Assembly (NCBI RefSeq): GCF_947493425.1
Contig: NZ_CANLRP010000010.1
Location: forward strand, 1-64,000
Direction: 5' to 3'
DNA: 64,000 nucleotides
Source of the DNA: an uncultured Microscilla sp.
GTDB lineage: Bacteria > Bacteroidota > Bacteroidia > Cytophagales > Microscillaceae
Shown: piece by piece, positions 1 to 8,787 of the stretch
Layout: each line of letters starts with the position of its first letter
How positions within the stretch are numbered: the first letter of the stretch is position 1
Translations under genes and position numbers: made by a program
Notes under the pieces: generated by a model
What the model was told of the DNA's origin: nothing
The model's input: only the letters and a program-made list of their open reading frames with translations
Databases searched by the model: none

Positions 1-450
1 AAAAGGTTATTTGGTAAAAATGTCCCCATTTTGCTGGATTGGTATCATCTCGAACATAAGGTTAGGCAATATAGCAGCAGGTTGGGTTTGACTAAAGATG
101 TCAAAGAAGCTCATATTGACGAAATGCTTGCCTATTTGTGGAATGGGCAAGCTAAGGAAGCGCTTATTTATAGTGATGTAATGATAAACACCAAGAGATC
201 CAATATTTTAGAAGAACTTCAAAATTACCTGTATAAACACAAAGGTGAAATATGTGATTATGGAAAAAGACAGGCGTTGGGTAAAACCATTGGCTCGGGA
301 AGAGGAGAAAAAGCCAATGATATTTTAGTCGCACACCGACAAAAAAAGAAAGGCATGAGCTGGAGCCAAAAAGGAAGTCAAGCATTGGCTATCCTTAAAT
401 CACTTGAGATAAACCAGAAATGGGAGATATACTGGAGTACCATCACTTAA
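1..450 (+). CDS. Transposase, C-terminal part (ISKra4-like), cut by window edge
   Basis: The frame is open from base 1, so the annotated part lacks its N-terminus only because the window begins here. The 149 visible residues contain a DWYHLEHK segment near the start, then GEKANDILVAHRQKKKGMSW and a GSQALAILKSLEINQKWE-type ending. This combination is typical of the C-terminal half of transposases of the ISKra4 type or close relatives; the assignment to that group is from memory of the motif. The stop is TAA at 448-450. I could not define the right inverted repeat in the 238 bases before the next gene, so the IS end is not marked. Whether the element is intact depends on sequence to the left of the window. 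Confidence 0.7.
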   Translation, partial: KRLFGKNVPILLDWYHLEHKVRQYSSRLGLTKDVKEAHIDEMLAYLWNGQAKEALIYSDVMINTKRSNILEELQNYLYKHKGEICDYGKRQALGKTIGSGRGEKANDILVAHRQKKKGMSWSQKGSQALAILKSLEINQKWEIYWSTIT

Positions 451-688
451 TATTGTACAGAAGGATCTTTTATATTGAATACACACCAGATATTTACCCA
501 CCAGGTACTCCTCTGCTAAAATACTTACTTACAAACCATTACCTCTTGTAATAATTGCAACTAACTAGGTCGAATATGTGTCTTAAAGACAAAACATGTT
601 GTATATTTTGCAAACAATATTTCAGCACAACAAAAACGGGCGATGTAACTCCGTATGATCGTAAAAAATTTATTAAACATTCAAATTA

Positions 689-1876
689 ATGCAGTACAAA
701 AAATACAGTGGCAGGCTTTTATACATGTTACTTTTTCAAGCAGCAATCATTTGTCAAGGCTTTAGCCAAACTTATTACCCTTACCGAAAACACGAATACA
801 GACACACCAAAAAGTGGGGGTTTGCCGATAGTTTAAAAAGAATGGTGATTTCGCTTCAATACGATCAAGTAGACCCATTTAATGACGGAGTAGCCAGGGT
901 AAAAGTTGATGGTAAATACCGGTTCATTGATAAGAGGCAACGATTTATCAATGACATAAAATATGATTACGCCACAAACTTTGACAATAAACGGGCTATA
1001 GTGAGGCGTGGTAATGGATGGGGGGTAATAGACAATACAGGTAAGCCCGTAACAGCATTGATGTATGACTATGTCGCAGGCTTTAGAAATGGCTTGGCAA
1101 TTGTAAAGTACAATAGCAAATACGGGTTTATTAACTATGAAGGCAAACTTGTTATCAAACCTGAGTATGACTATGTACACCCTTTTGGCAAAAAGTATAC
1201 AGGCGTACAAATCAGAGGTTTTTGGGGGTTTATCAATAGGCAAGGTAATATCGTGATTCCGACAAAGTACAAAGATGTAAGCAATTTTAGTGAAGGGTTG
1301 GCGTTGGTAAAATATGAAAATCTCTACGGGTTTATCAATACCGAGGGAGAGCTTGTAATTAACTACCAATTCGATGCTGCAGTAAGTTTTCGTGAAGGTC
1401 TGGCAAGAATAGAAAAACGAGGATATTCAGGCTTTGTAGATAAACAAGGTTGGCTAATCAAGCCTAAGTATATGGGAGTAGTCAGCTTTCGTGAAGGTCT
1501 GGCAAGAGTAAAAAATGCGGCATTTTGGGGTTTTATAGATAAACGTGGCGACACAATCATACCCTTTAAGTATGAAAAAGCCTCTAGCTTTTATGAAGGG
1601 TTGGCAGGTGTTAAAAACGGAGGAAAGTGGGGGTTTATCAACAAAAAAGGAAATATGGTGATTCCTCAAAAGTACGACAAAGCAGATGTACCCCGCAATG
1701 GTTTGATTAGGGTGAAGATGCAGGGAAAGTGGGGGTTTATCAACAAAAAAGGAGAAGAAGTAATTCCTATTAAATACGAGTTTGTCAATGGTTTTAAATA
1801 TGGACTTGCCAAAGTAAAATATAAAAACGAATGGATTTATATAGATAAAAATGGTACGGAGTATGTAGATTATTGA
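689..1876 (+). CDS. Secreted WG-repeat protein
   Basis: A 395-residue protein with a hydrophobic N-terminus ending near GFSQ, a probable Sec signal peptide. The rest is about eleven imperfect repeats of roughly 32 residues, each with a core like KWGFINKKG followed by VIP.KYD and F.EGLA.V. These are WG (KWG) repeats, common in Bacteroidota and thought to form beta-strand repeat structures; their function is mostly unknown. The DNA also repeats, which shows as long open frames on the opposite strand (not real genes). The protein probably sits in the periplasm or on the surface, perhaps as a binding scaffold. It is followed 141 bases on by a longer paralogue. No catalytic motif is visible. Confidence 0.88.
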   Translation: MQYKKYSGRLLYMLLFQAAIICQGFSQTYYPYRKHEYRHTKKWGFADSLKRMVISLQYDQVDPFNDGVARVKVDGKYRFIDKRQRFINDIKYDYATNFDNKRAIVRRGNGWGVIDNTGKPVTALMYDYVAGFRNGLAIVKYNSKYGFINYEGKLVIKPEYDYVHPFGKKYTGVQIRGFWGFINRQGNIVIPTKYKDVSNFSEGLALVKYENLYGFINTEGELVINYQFDAAVSFREGLARIEKRGYSGFVDKQGWLIKPKYMGVVSFREGLARVKNAAFWGFIDKRGDTIIPFKYEKASSFYEGLAGVKNGGKWGFINKKGNMVIPQKYDKADVPRNGLIRVKMQGKWGFINKKGEEVIPIKYEFVNGFKYGLAKVKYKNEWIYIDKNGTEYVDY

Positions 1877-2017
1877 AAAGCTCAATTTGTATTTGTATTA
1901 TTGTATTTTTAATACACAGGTGTGTCAAAAAATAAAGCAATGGCACGATTTTTTACTACTGGAAATACATTAATTGTATTTTTCTAAGAGTAGGCATTTC
2001 GCAAGACTTAAGATGTC

Positions 2018-3289
2018 ATGATGAGTAAAATTAGAAAAGCGTTCATTTGTATACTAGTAGCATCATTTGCATGCACACTAACCGCAGAAAATGGGTTTGC
2101 GCAAAAAAACACGAAAAACCCGGCTAAAAAAGATACCACCAAAAAGAAAAAACCTCTTTTTGTGGTTATCAAACCCTCATTAATTCCTTTCCGAAAAGAC
2201 TCCTTATGGGGGTATGCTGATACCAATAAAAGACTAAGAGTAAAGCCTCAATATTCAGAGGCACTTCCTTTAGTAGGTGGAATGGGCAGAATCAGAAAAG
2301 GTAAAAAATGGGGTTTTGTCAATAAACAAGGCAGGGTCACTATTCCTCCAAGATACGACCGGGTCAATGATTTTAAAGGCAATGTGGCGATGGTAGAGTC
2401 TAACCTTAAATGGGGCTTTATTGATAAACGAGGTAAAGTAGTAGTGCCTATCAAGTATGATTTTGTCTATGACTTTAGCGAAGGGCTCGCTGCCATTGGG
2501 CTTAACGGAAAACTGGGTTTTGTAAACAAAAGAGGGCAACTGGTAGTACCCACTGTTTATGACGGAGCCAGCAGTTTTAACGAAGGGCTTGCTGCTGTAG
2601 GTAAGATTGTAAATGACCAGGCTAAGATGGGTTTTGTTGACAAACGAGGCAAATTAGTGATAGGTTTTAAATACGAAAATGTTTACGACTTTAACGAAGG
2701 ACTGGCGCTGGTTTATCATAATGGTAAATGGGGCTATATCAACAAAAAAGGCGTTGTTGTAATTCCAATGCAATTTGAACTTGCTTATGACTTTAGCGAA
2801 GGCTTGGCAAAAGTAAATAAAAATGGTAAATGGGGTTTTATTAATAAGAAAAACCGCGAAGTAATTCCATACAAATATGACGAGTCATCGCATAGTTATG
2901 GTACTTTCAAAGATGGTATCATTAGAGTAAGGTTGAATGGTAGAGAAGGTTGGATTGATCGTAGAGGTCGTGAAATGGTAGCGTTGAAATACCGTGATGC
3001 CAATGACTTTAGCGAAGAACTCGCTGCCGTAAACTACAATGGTAAATGGGGGTATGTAAATAAAGTGGGACGGGTAAGAATTCCATTGAAGTATGACAAA
3101 GCCCAAAACTTTAGTGAAGGCTTGGCTGCAGTAAGGTATCGAGGCAAGTGGGGATTTGTAAACCATAGAGGGAAAGTAATCATTCCTTTTAAATATTCAA
3201 GAGTAAAGAGTTTTAAAGAAGGCGTAGCAGAAATTAACATTGGCGGTAAAAAAGGATTTATTGACCGCAAAGGCAAGCAGTACTTTTAG
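2018..3289 (+). CDS. Secreted WG-repeat protein, paralogue of the upstream gene
   Basis: 423 residues. Two ATG codons at 2018 and 2021 are both possible starts; either gives a signal peptide with a cleavage region near GFAQ. A lysine-rich linker (residues about 30-50) leads to about twelve WG repeats of the form KWGFINKKG..VIP.KYD...DFSEGLA. The repeats resemble each other more closely than in the upstream paralogue, for example DFSEGLA and DFNEGLA recur. It probably arose with its neighbour by tandem duplication. It ends at a strong terminator shared with the convergent DUF1501 gene. Function unknown; a periplasmic or surface scaffold is an inference from the signal peptide and repeat type. 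Confidence 0.88.
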   Translation: MMSKIRKAFICILVASFACTLTAENGFAQKNTKNPAKKDTTKKKKPLFVVIKPSLIPFRKDSLWGYADTNKRLRVKPQYSEALPLVGGMGRIRKGKKWGFVNKQGRVTIPPRYDRVNDFKGNVAMVESNLKWGFIDKRGKVVVPIKYDFVYDFSEGLAAIGLNGKLGFVNKRGQLVVPTVYDGASSFNEGLAAVGKIVNDQAKMGFVDKRGKLVIGFKYENVYDFNEGLALVYHNGKWGYINKKGVVVIPMQFELAYDFSEGLAKVNKNGKWGFINKKNREVIPYKYDESSHSYGTFKDGIIRVRLNGREGWIDRRGREMVALKYRDANDFSEELAAVNYNGKWGYVNKVGRVRIPLKYDKAQNFSEGLAAVRYRGKWGFVNHRGKVIIPFKYSRVKSFKEGVAEINIGGKKGFIDRKGKQYF

Positions 3290-3312
3290 CCTTACCTCTT
3301 AAAATATACATC

Positions 3313-3348
3313 AAAAAACGGACGCTCTGTCAAGGGCGTCCGTTTTTT
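3313..3348. terminator. Bidirectional intrinsic terminator
   Basis: A perfect 13-bp stem (arms 3313-3325 and 3336-3348, core CGGACGC/GCGTCCG) with a 10-base loop. A runs on the left and T runs on the right let it act for both convergent transcripts: the WG-repeat gene (+) and the DUF1501 gene (-). Confidence 0.9.
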
Positions 3349-3396
3349 ATTGCTTTTATTTTTTGTGCTAAAAATAAATCAGATCTATTTTATCCC

Positions 3397-5037
3397 TTAC
3401 TTTACCACCAACATTTTTTTAGTCTCCACTGTTCCCCCTGCTTCTATGCGATAAAAATACACACCAGGTACTAGTCGCGAAGCATCAAACTGCACCCTAA
3501 AATTACCTTTCGGATGATTTTTATTGTCTACCAATACCTGAATCAACGACCCTTTACGGTCTATAACAGATAGCCTCATCGCAATATCATTGACCAGATA
3601 AAACCTGATGGTGGTAAAGTTGGTGACTGGATTAGGTATATTTTGGTACAGGTAAAATTTAGGCAGGTTTTCGGTGGCACTTCCTTTAAAAGCTTGATTG
3701 ATAATGGGCTGTTCTTGTCCATTGGCACCAGTAATCGGGTCATACTTTTTCAGCAGGTGGTCTTCCAACTGCGCATCGTTCACCGAGAACCAATCTTTCA
3801 ATACCGAAGTATACACCTGGCGATAGTCATATTGTACTTTTAAGTTACCACCACGGTTCAAACTGTTCAAATTGGCATTGTCCCCAATCACTCCCCCTTC
3901 GGCACCATTGCCAAAAATAAACATAGGAGCCGCCGTGCCATGATCAGAACCATAACTGCCATTGGAACGAACTCTGCGCCCAAACTCTGAAACCGTCATT
4001 CCTAATACTCGATCATCTTGTTTTAAGTTTCTTAAATCGGTGAAAAAGTCGCGCATCGCCGTAGAGAGGTGAGAGAGCAATACGGCGTGCCTTCCGGTAT
4101 CGGTAGCCCCTATTTCTACTTGTTGGCTATGCGTGTCGAACCCACCCAATTGTACCATAAATACGCGGGTTTTAGAGCCTCCCGCAATCAATCGGGCGAT
4201 AATTTGGAGTTGCCGTGCCAATCCATTGTTTTTGCTTACGCCGATGGGGGCATTGCCCGGAAACTCCAAACGATAGTCTATGGTATTATTACCTTTGTCA
4301 TACACCTCTTTCACTCTGGCAGCATATTGATGTGCCTTTTCATTCATTTGCTTCAGGTAAGTCAAACTTTTACCATAATTGGTATTAACATCAAGATTGG
4401 AAGCCAAAGTAGAACGAGTACCTTTGTTTACCAAGTCAAAAAATGAGTCAGGCGTACGAAAAGCAATGCTGGTAGTAATTCCTTCGTTGCGACTAAAACC
4501 AATAGAAGACTGGGCACCTATTTCAATGGCCAGCGGATCGGGCATTTGATCGGTGGGATAAGCCAAAGGATAGTCTGGAAATGCATCATTCAGGTAACGT
4601 CCCATCCAACCCGACCCAGTAGGGTTGGAGGGATCTCCTGCGGTCAGCCACAAGTCACGCCCTTTGAAATGAGACAATGACATATCGGGATAGCCTACAT
4701 TCTGAATAATCGTCACTCGCCCTTCGTCATACATTTCTTTGGTATCACGCATGACAGGGTGTAGCCCAGTGCGACTGGTAAGCCCCCATAGTTTTTTTTC
4801 GGGCAGGGCAAGGTTACTTCTATAGTTATAATATTGGGCATATTGGTCCATAGGCACAATGGTATTGAGTCCATCGTTGCCTCCCGATAAGAAGACCACT
4901 ACAAGGATGCGATCTTCTTTGGTACCCTGGGCAGCTAATGTGGTAAGGTAATTTGACAGACCCAGACCGTGGGCAGGCATACTACCTATAAAGGCAGAAG
5001 CTCCCGCCATTGTTTTTATAAAGCGTCTTCGTCTCAT
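3397..5037 (-). CDS. DUF1501 family protein with T9SS C-terminal sorting domain
   Basis: 546 residues. The N-terminus MRRRRFIKTMAG is Tat-like and is followed by a hydrophobic stretch. The DUF1501 body follows: VVFLSGGNDGLNTIVP near residue 45, GGFDTHSQQ in the middle and TVSEFGRRVRSNGS with SDHGTAAPMF further on, motifs with an alkaline-phosphatase/sulfatase-like look. The last 80 or so residues (NFTTIRFYLVND, then GVYFYRIEAGG and KKMLVVK) are a type A T9SS sorting domain, so the protein is probably exported across the inner membrane and then carried to the surface by T9SS. It lies 44 bases downstream of the DUF1800 gene on the same strand, the usual pairing for these families. The substrate is unknown. 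Confidence 0.88.
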   Translation of the reverse strand: MRRRRFIKTMAGASAFIGSMPAHGLGLSNYLTTLAAQGTKEDRILVVVFLSGGNDGLNTIVPMDQYAQYYNYRSNLALPEKKLWGLTSRTGLHPVMRDTKEMYDEGRVTIIQNVGYPDMSLSHFKGRDLWLTAGDPSNPTGSGWMGRYLNDAFPDYPLAYPTDQMPDPLAIEIGAQSSIGFSRNEGITTSIAFRTPDSFFDLVNKGTRSTLASNLDVNTNYGKSLTYLKQMNEKAHQYAARVKEVYDKGNNTIDYRLEFPGNAPIGVSKNNGLARQLQIIARLIAGGSKTRVFMVQLGGFDTHSQQVEIGATDTGRHAVLLSHLSTAMRDFFTDLRNLKQDDRVLGMTVSEFGRRVRSNGSYGSDHGTAAPMFIFGNGAEGGVIGDNANLNSLNRGGNLKVQYDYRQVYTSVLKDWFSVNDAQLEDHLLKKYDPITGANGQEQPIINQAFKGSATENLPKFYLYQNIPNPVTNFTTIRFYLVNDIAMRLSVIDRKGSLIQVLVDNKNHPKGNFRVQFDASRLVPGVYFYRIEAGGTVETKKMLVVK

Positions 5038-5081
5038 ATTGTGTATGTGTAGAATATTTTAAATCAAAATTTAGCAGGAGT

Positions 5082-6713
5082 TTAGTACAGGTGGTATTCT
5101 TCCAGGCGAAACAAGGTCACCAGCATAGTTTCTAAACGAGTGGCAGCTGTAGCCTTATCGTTTTGCCATACTGTACCCCAATCGCTCCCCAAGGCACTAC
5201 TCAATGCAGTTAGTTGTTCGCTGCTTAACTTTACCGGAAACAAATAATCACAGAGTTCTTGTACAAGAGTAACAGCACTGGTTACATTCGTGATATTACC
5301 ATTGGTCACACCATTTTGAATATAAGTGACTGCATCGAGCTTCAGGGTTTGTGTACCAGTTTCGGTATTGGTATTATCAAAAATTTGCACGCTCACTCCT
5401 TTAGACAGTTCGTCAGAGTAACAAAATCTCAATGGCAAAGTCAAGGTAGTGATCCAGTCCTCATGATAAATGGGTGACTGATGGTATGCTTTCCATCCGG
5501 CTACTTCGGGTGGGTCATAGAGCTTTTGCTGGAGCTCTTCGCAATAGCGGCGCAACTTGTTAATAAAACTGTAGTTTTCAAAAGTATTGGCAGCCCCCAG
5601 GTTTTGCCCAAAGTGACGCACAGTACCTATGATAAAGTCTACCGGGCTTTTAATGATGGCTCCTACTGAGCTGGCTACTTCATAAAAGTGAGCACTTTTA
5701 AACAAATTATCCAACACAGGCTTAAGAGCAAAGTTATTGGCAGTCATCACCGATGCCATTTGAGGAATGATGTTTTGCTCTACGCTGTCGCTGATTTTTG
5801 GGTATACAAAAAAACGATACAAAGAGCGACACAAATAAGTAGCAGTAGCACTTTGCGCAAAAATCATATCAATCATATCGTTCAGCTCGTTGATACCATC
5901 GGCACCACTCCTACCTGTAATGGTCTGGTTATTAAACTTATCGCTAAACGTTTTGTTGTTGGTGTCGTGCACCCCTTCCCTAAACTCTGTAAAAGGGGGC
6001 AAAGTACCACGTTCGGTAGGCTCAAGATAAGTATGCCTAAATCCAGTAAGTACTCTTGCCGCAGTAATGACGTCATCTTCAGTATAAGTAGTATAGTCAC
6101 CTTCGGCTATTTGAGGTCCTTTGCCTATAGTATACAACTCAAGCAGCTCTCGCCCAAAATTTTCGTTTACCCTGGTTTTGGTATTCAACCCTCCATCTAA
6201 GAATAACAGCATGGCGGCATCTTTTGACATTCTCACCGAAAACTCTTTGAGGTTATATTGCCCAAAGGCACAACTGCGATAGAGTTTGTTTTGATGGTAT
6301 AAAAATGGGAAGGCCATTCCATTGTTGGAGATAATGGTGGTAAAGTGTACATGCAACCACAGGGTGACTTTTTCTATCACTGTTTGTTGAATGTCGGGGT
6401 CTAGCATACGACGCACCCACCAGGAAATCACATATTCCCGACGTTTGTCGTTAGAGGTAGGTGGTGGTGAATCCTGATCGACCGTATAGACTTGATCTAA
6501 CCCCATGGCGTTTCCTGAGGGGTCGAGCGGGGGGGCAGGGTGAGTAGGAGTGCTTTGTCCCATCTGACCAAGCAATTGATCAACAGCAGCATCTACTGAC
6601 CCAAGATCAAGGTAGGTTTTCACCTCTTGCCGATTGGGAAAAACAGAGGCTCTGCGAAGTAGGTGAGCAGCCGTTTGGGTGCTCCACGTTCCGGTATACT
6701 TTTCTAAACTCAT
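5082..6713 (-). CDS. DUF1800 family protein
   Basis: 543 residues and the first gene of a two-gene unit with the DUF1501 protein. Typical DUF1800 features are an N-terminal AAHLLRRASVF segment, WWVRRMLDP, LWLHVHFTT, the NENFGRELLELYTIG signature, VITAARVLTGFRHT, and PPEVAGWKAYHQ near the C-terminus. No clear signal peptide is visible, which is common for annotated members. The biochemical role of the family is not established. The constant pairing with DUF1501 genes suggests the two products work together, perhaps at the cell envelope. Upstream are 367 bases that hold no gene apart from the fabI terminator. Confidence 0.88.
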   Translation of the reverse strand: MSLEKYTGTWSTQTAAHLLRRASVFPNRQEVKTYLDLGSVDAAVDQLLGQMGQSTPTHPAPPLDPSGNAMGLDQVYTVDQDSPPPTSNDKRREYVISWWVRRMLDPDIQQTVIEKVTLWLHVHFTTIISNNGMAFPFLYHQNKLYRSCAFGQYNLKEFSVRMSKDAAMLLFLDGGLNTKTRVNENFGRELLELYTIGKGPQIAEGDYTTYTEDDVITAARVLTGFRHTYLEPTERGTLPPFTEFREGVHDTNNKTFSDKFNNQTITGRSGADGINELNDMIDMIFAQSATATYLCRSLYRFFVYPKISDSVEQNIIPQMASVMTANNFALKPVLDNLFKSAHFYEVASSVGAIIKSPVDFIIGTVRHFGQNLGAANTFENYSFINKLRRYCEELQQKLYDPPEVAGWKAYHQSPIYHEDWITTLTLPLRFCYSDELSKGVSVQIFDNTNTETGTQTLKLDAVTYIQNGVTNGNITNVTSAVTLVQELCDYLFPVKLSSEQLTALSSALGSDWGTVWQNDKATAATRLETMLVTLFRLEEYHLY

Positions 6714-6945
6714 AGCAAACTTTGTCTAAGCAATGTTGTGTAGGTTTACCTTCAATATATCAATATAAAAACTAGCATTTAGGATATGTGCCAAGCTGAA
6801 GAAATTCAATCGAAATAACGTAATGTATAGCTACTAAGATACAAGATATTGGAAACGAACGCTAAGGATTTTAGAAAACATCAGACAAAGTACGTTACAG
6901 CAACCTGATAATAAACCACTTATGTTTAATCTCATGTAAGTTTTA

Positions 6946-6984
6946 TATAAAAAAAGCGTGTTGAGTTTTCTTACTCAACACGCT
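6946..6984 (-). terminator. Intrinsic terminator of fabI
   Basis: Perfect 11-bp stem AGCGTGTTGAG/CTCAACACGCT (arms 6955-6965 and 6974-6984) followed on the minus strand by a run of T. It lies about 100 bases past the fabI stop. The rest of the 6714-7080 gap shows no gene. Confidence 0.85.
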
Positions 6985-7080
6985 CATATCACCATAAGAC
7001 TGCACAAAAGCGCCTTTGATCATTTTTAGCAACTTGAACTACTTGTACTAAATATCAATGCTTGATTAACGTACTCAAGT

Positions 7081-7893
7081 TTATTTACTCATTTTGTCAA
7101 TGATGCCATCGGTGATTCCAGAAGCAGAAAATCCACCATCATGAAACAAGTTTTGCATGGTAACCATACGGGTAAGGTCAGAAAACAATGAAATAACGTA
7201 GTTGGCACAATCTTCTGCCGAAGCATTGCCTAGTGGCGACATTTGGTTGGCGTACTCATAAAAGGCATCAAAGCCATCTATGCCAGTGCCCGCAGTAGTT
7301 TGGGTTGGCGACTGAGAAATGGTGTTTACCCTTACTTTTTTGCTGGCACCATAACGGGCTCCATAGCTACGGGCAATAGACTCCAGCACTGCTTTTGCCT
7401 GTGCCATATCTCCATAAGTGTCAAAAGTACGTTGGGCAGCAATGTATGACAGCCCCACTACTGAGCCATATTCATTGATAGCGTCCATTTTTTCGGCGGT
7501 TTGCAACATTTTATGAAACGATAAAGCCGAAATATCCAAACTCTTTAAAAACCAGTCATAATGCAGGTTTCCATAGTCACGCCCTTTGCGCACATTGGGG
7601 CTCATGCCTATAGAATGTAGCACAAAGTCTAGTTTCCCCCCTAAAGCCTCTATCGACTTCTTATACAATGCTTCTATGTCTTCTACTTTGGTGGCATCTG
7701 CCGGAATTACTTCTGTGTTACAAGTCTCTGCCAACTCGTTAATTTTCCCCATACGCAAAGCTACCGGAGCATTGGTAAGTATAAACGAAGCTCCTTCTTC
7801 TTTAGCTTTGAGGGCTACTTTCCAGGCAATTGAGTTTTCGTCTAAGGCTCCAGTAATAATGCCTCTTTTCCCTTTTAATAAGTTATATGCCAT
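7081..7893 (-). CDS. fabI: Enoyl-[acyl-carrier-protein] reductase (NADH), FabI
   Basis: 270 residues, the usual FabI length. It reduces trans-2-enoyl-ACP to acyl-ACP in the last step of each fatty acid elongation cycle, in the cytoplasm. An N-terminal Rossmann segment (GKRGIITGALDENSIAW, as in short-chain dehydrogenases of the FabI branch) is followed by VLHSIGMSP. The catalytic pattern is Tyr150, Tyr160 and Lys167, with the 10- and 7-residue spacing of Escherichia coli Tyr146/Tyr156/Lys163. The end FHDGGFSASGI matches the family. The gene appears to be monocistronic, with its own terminator. It is the only fatty acid synthesis gene in the window. Confidence 0.95.
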   Translation of the reverse strand: MAYNLLKGKRGIITGALDENSIAWKVALKAKEEGASFILTNAPVALRMGKINELAETCNTEVIPADATKVEDIEALYKKSIEALGGKLDFVLHSIGMSPNVRKGRDYGNLHYDWFLKSLDISALSFHKMLQTAEKMDAINEYGSVVGLSYIAAQRTFDTYGDMAQAKAVLESIARSYGARYGASKKVRVNTISQSPTQTTAGTGIDGFDAFYEYANQMSPLGNASAEDCANYVISLFSDLTRMVTMQNLFHDGGFSASGITDGIIDKMSK

Positions 7894-8100
7894 ATTCCTG
7901 TCTTTTGGCTCAAGCTACGTTGTTTGTGTGTTTGCCCAAAATATACCAATCGGCGAAGCAAACAGGTAGTAACTTAAGTAAGTTATAAAGAATTGTTTAT
8001 CTGATTTTGTATCCAACTGATGGACGTTTTTAACTCTCTAAATAACGATCATTTTACCAAAGTTCAAAATAAGGGATGGCCTAACAAAAGCAGGCAAAAG

Positions 8101-8694
8101 TTAATCTGCCGAAGCAGCAGTAGTAAAACCACAAGTAGTAGCTACCCTTTGGGCTTGTGCCATGTGGCGTTGGTTGTGTGCTACTACAAAGTGAATGCAA
8201 TCTCCCAGACGAAGTTTAATCAATGGATGCAGAGAAGTGCGGGTTTTGAGTTTGTTTAAATGCACATGCTTAGCTTGCGCTATGAGCTGGATTAAAGTGT
8301 GTTGGTGCTGCAAAAACTCCTGATAAATATGCTGGGGAGAATGTAGACTGATGATGGGTTCAAATTTTTTCAACGTACGGGCTTTTTTTATGGGTATGCC
8401 TGCCTCATCGAGTTTTACCGTATTGATTGATAACCTACCCAACCAACTGGAGTGTACTTGCTCTATAGGCTTTTGGTAAGCAACAGGAGCTTGAGCCAAT
8501 ACCCGTTCGATTTCAGCATGGTAAAAACGAGCGTAAATATTCAAGTGCTCCAGGCACTCTGCCATGCTCCAGCTTTGCACAGCAGGAGGCTGTTGCCATT
8601 GCTCGTTGGTCAGGTTTTGCCAGTCTTGTTGCAACGTTTGTATGATTTGCCCGGTAGTAGTGTGTACATATTGATGCCAATTTTGTAGGGTCAT
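8101..8694 (-). CDS. DinB-like (DinB_2 superfamily) protein
   Basis: 197 residues forming the four-helix DinB/YfiT-type fold. The helix with WSMAECLEHLNIY carries one metal-ligand histidine (about residue 50). The late helix FVVAHNQRHMAQAQRV carries two more (HxxxH), the usual three-His metal site of the superfamily. Members include thiol-dependent transferases (bacillithiol or mycothiol) and damage-induced proteins of unknown role; the substrate here cannot be told. It is divergent from the AraC-family regulator with 93 bases between the starts, so the regulator may control it. Confidence 0.8.
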   Translation of the reverse strand: MTLQNWHQYVHTTTGQIIQTLQQDWQNLTNEQWQQPPAVQSWSMAECLEHLNIYARFYHAEIERVLAQAPVAYQKPIEQVHSSWLGRLSINTVKLDEAGIPIKKARTLKKFEPIISLHSPQHIYQEFLQHQHTLIQLIAQAKHVHLNKLKTRTSLHPLIKLRLGDCIHFVVAHNQRHMAQAQRVATTCGFTTAASAD

Positions 8695-8787
8695 TGTTAT
8701 ATAGCGTTAAGTTTGTTAAATTTATTCGTACAAAATTAGCGGAAAACAACATTGCAGCCTGTGACCCAACAAGACAAAAAAAAGACC

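Noticed and set aside
833..1885. Long minus-strand frames opposite the WG-repeat genes
   Set aside because: They are periodic shadows of the coding repeats on the plus strand, with unnatural composition.
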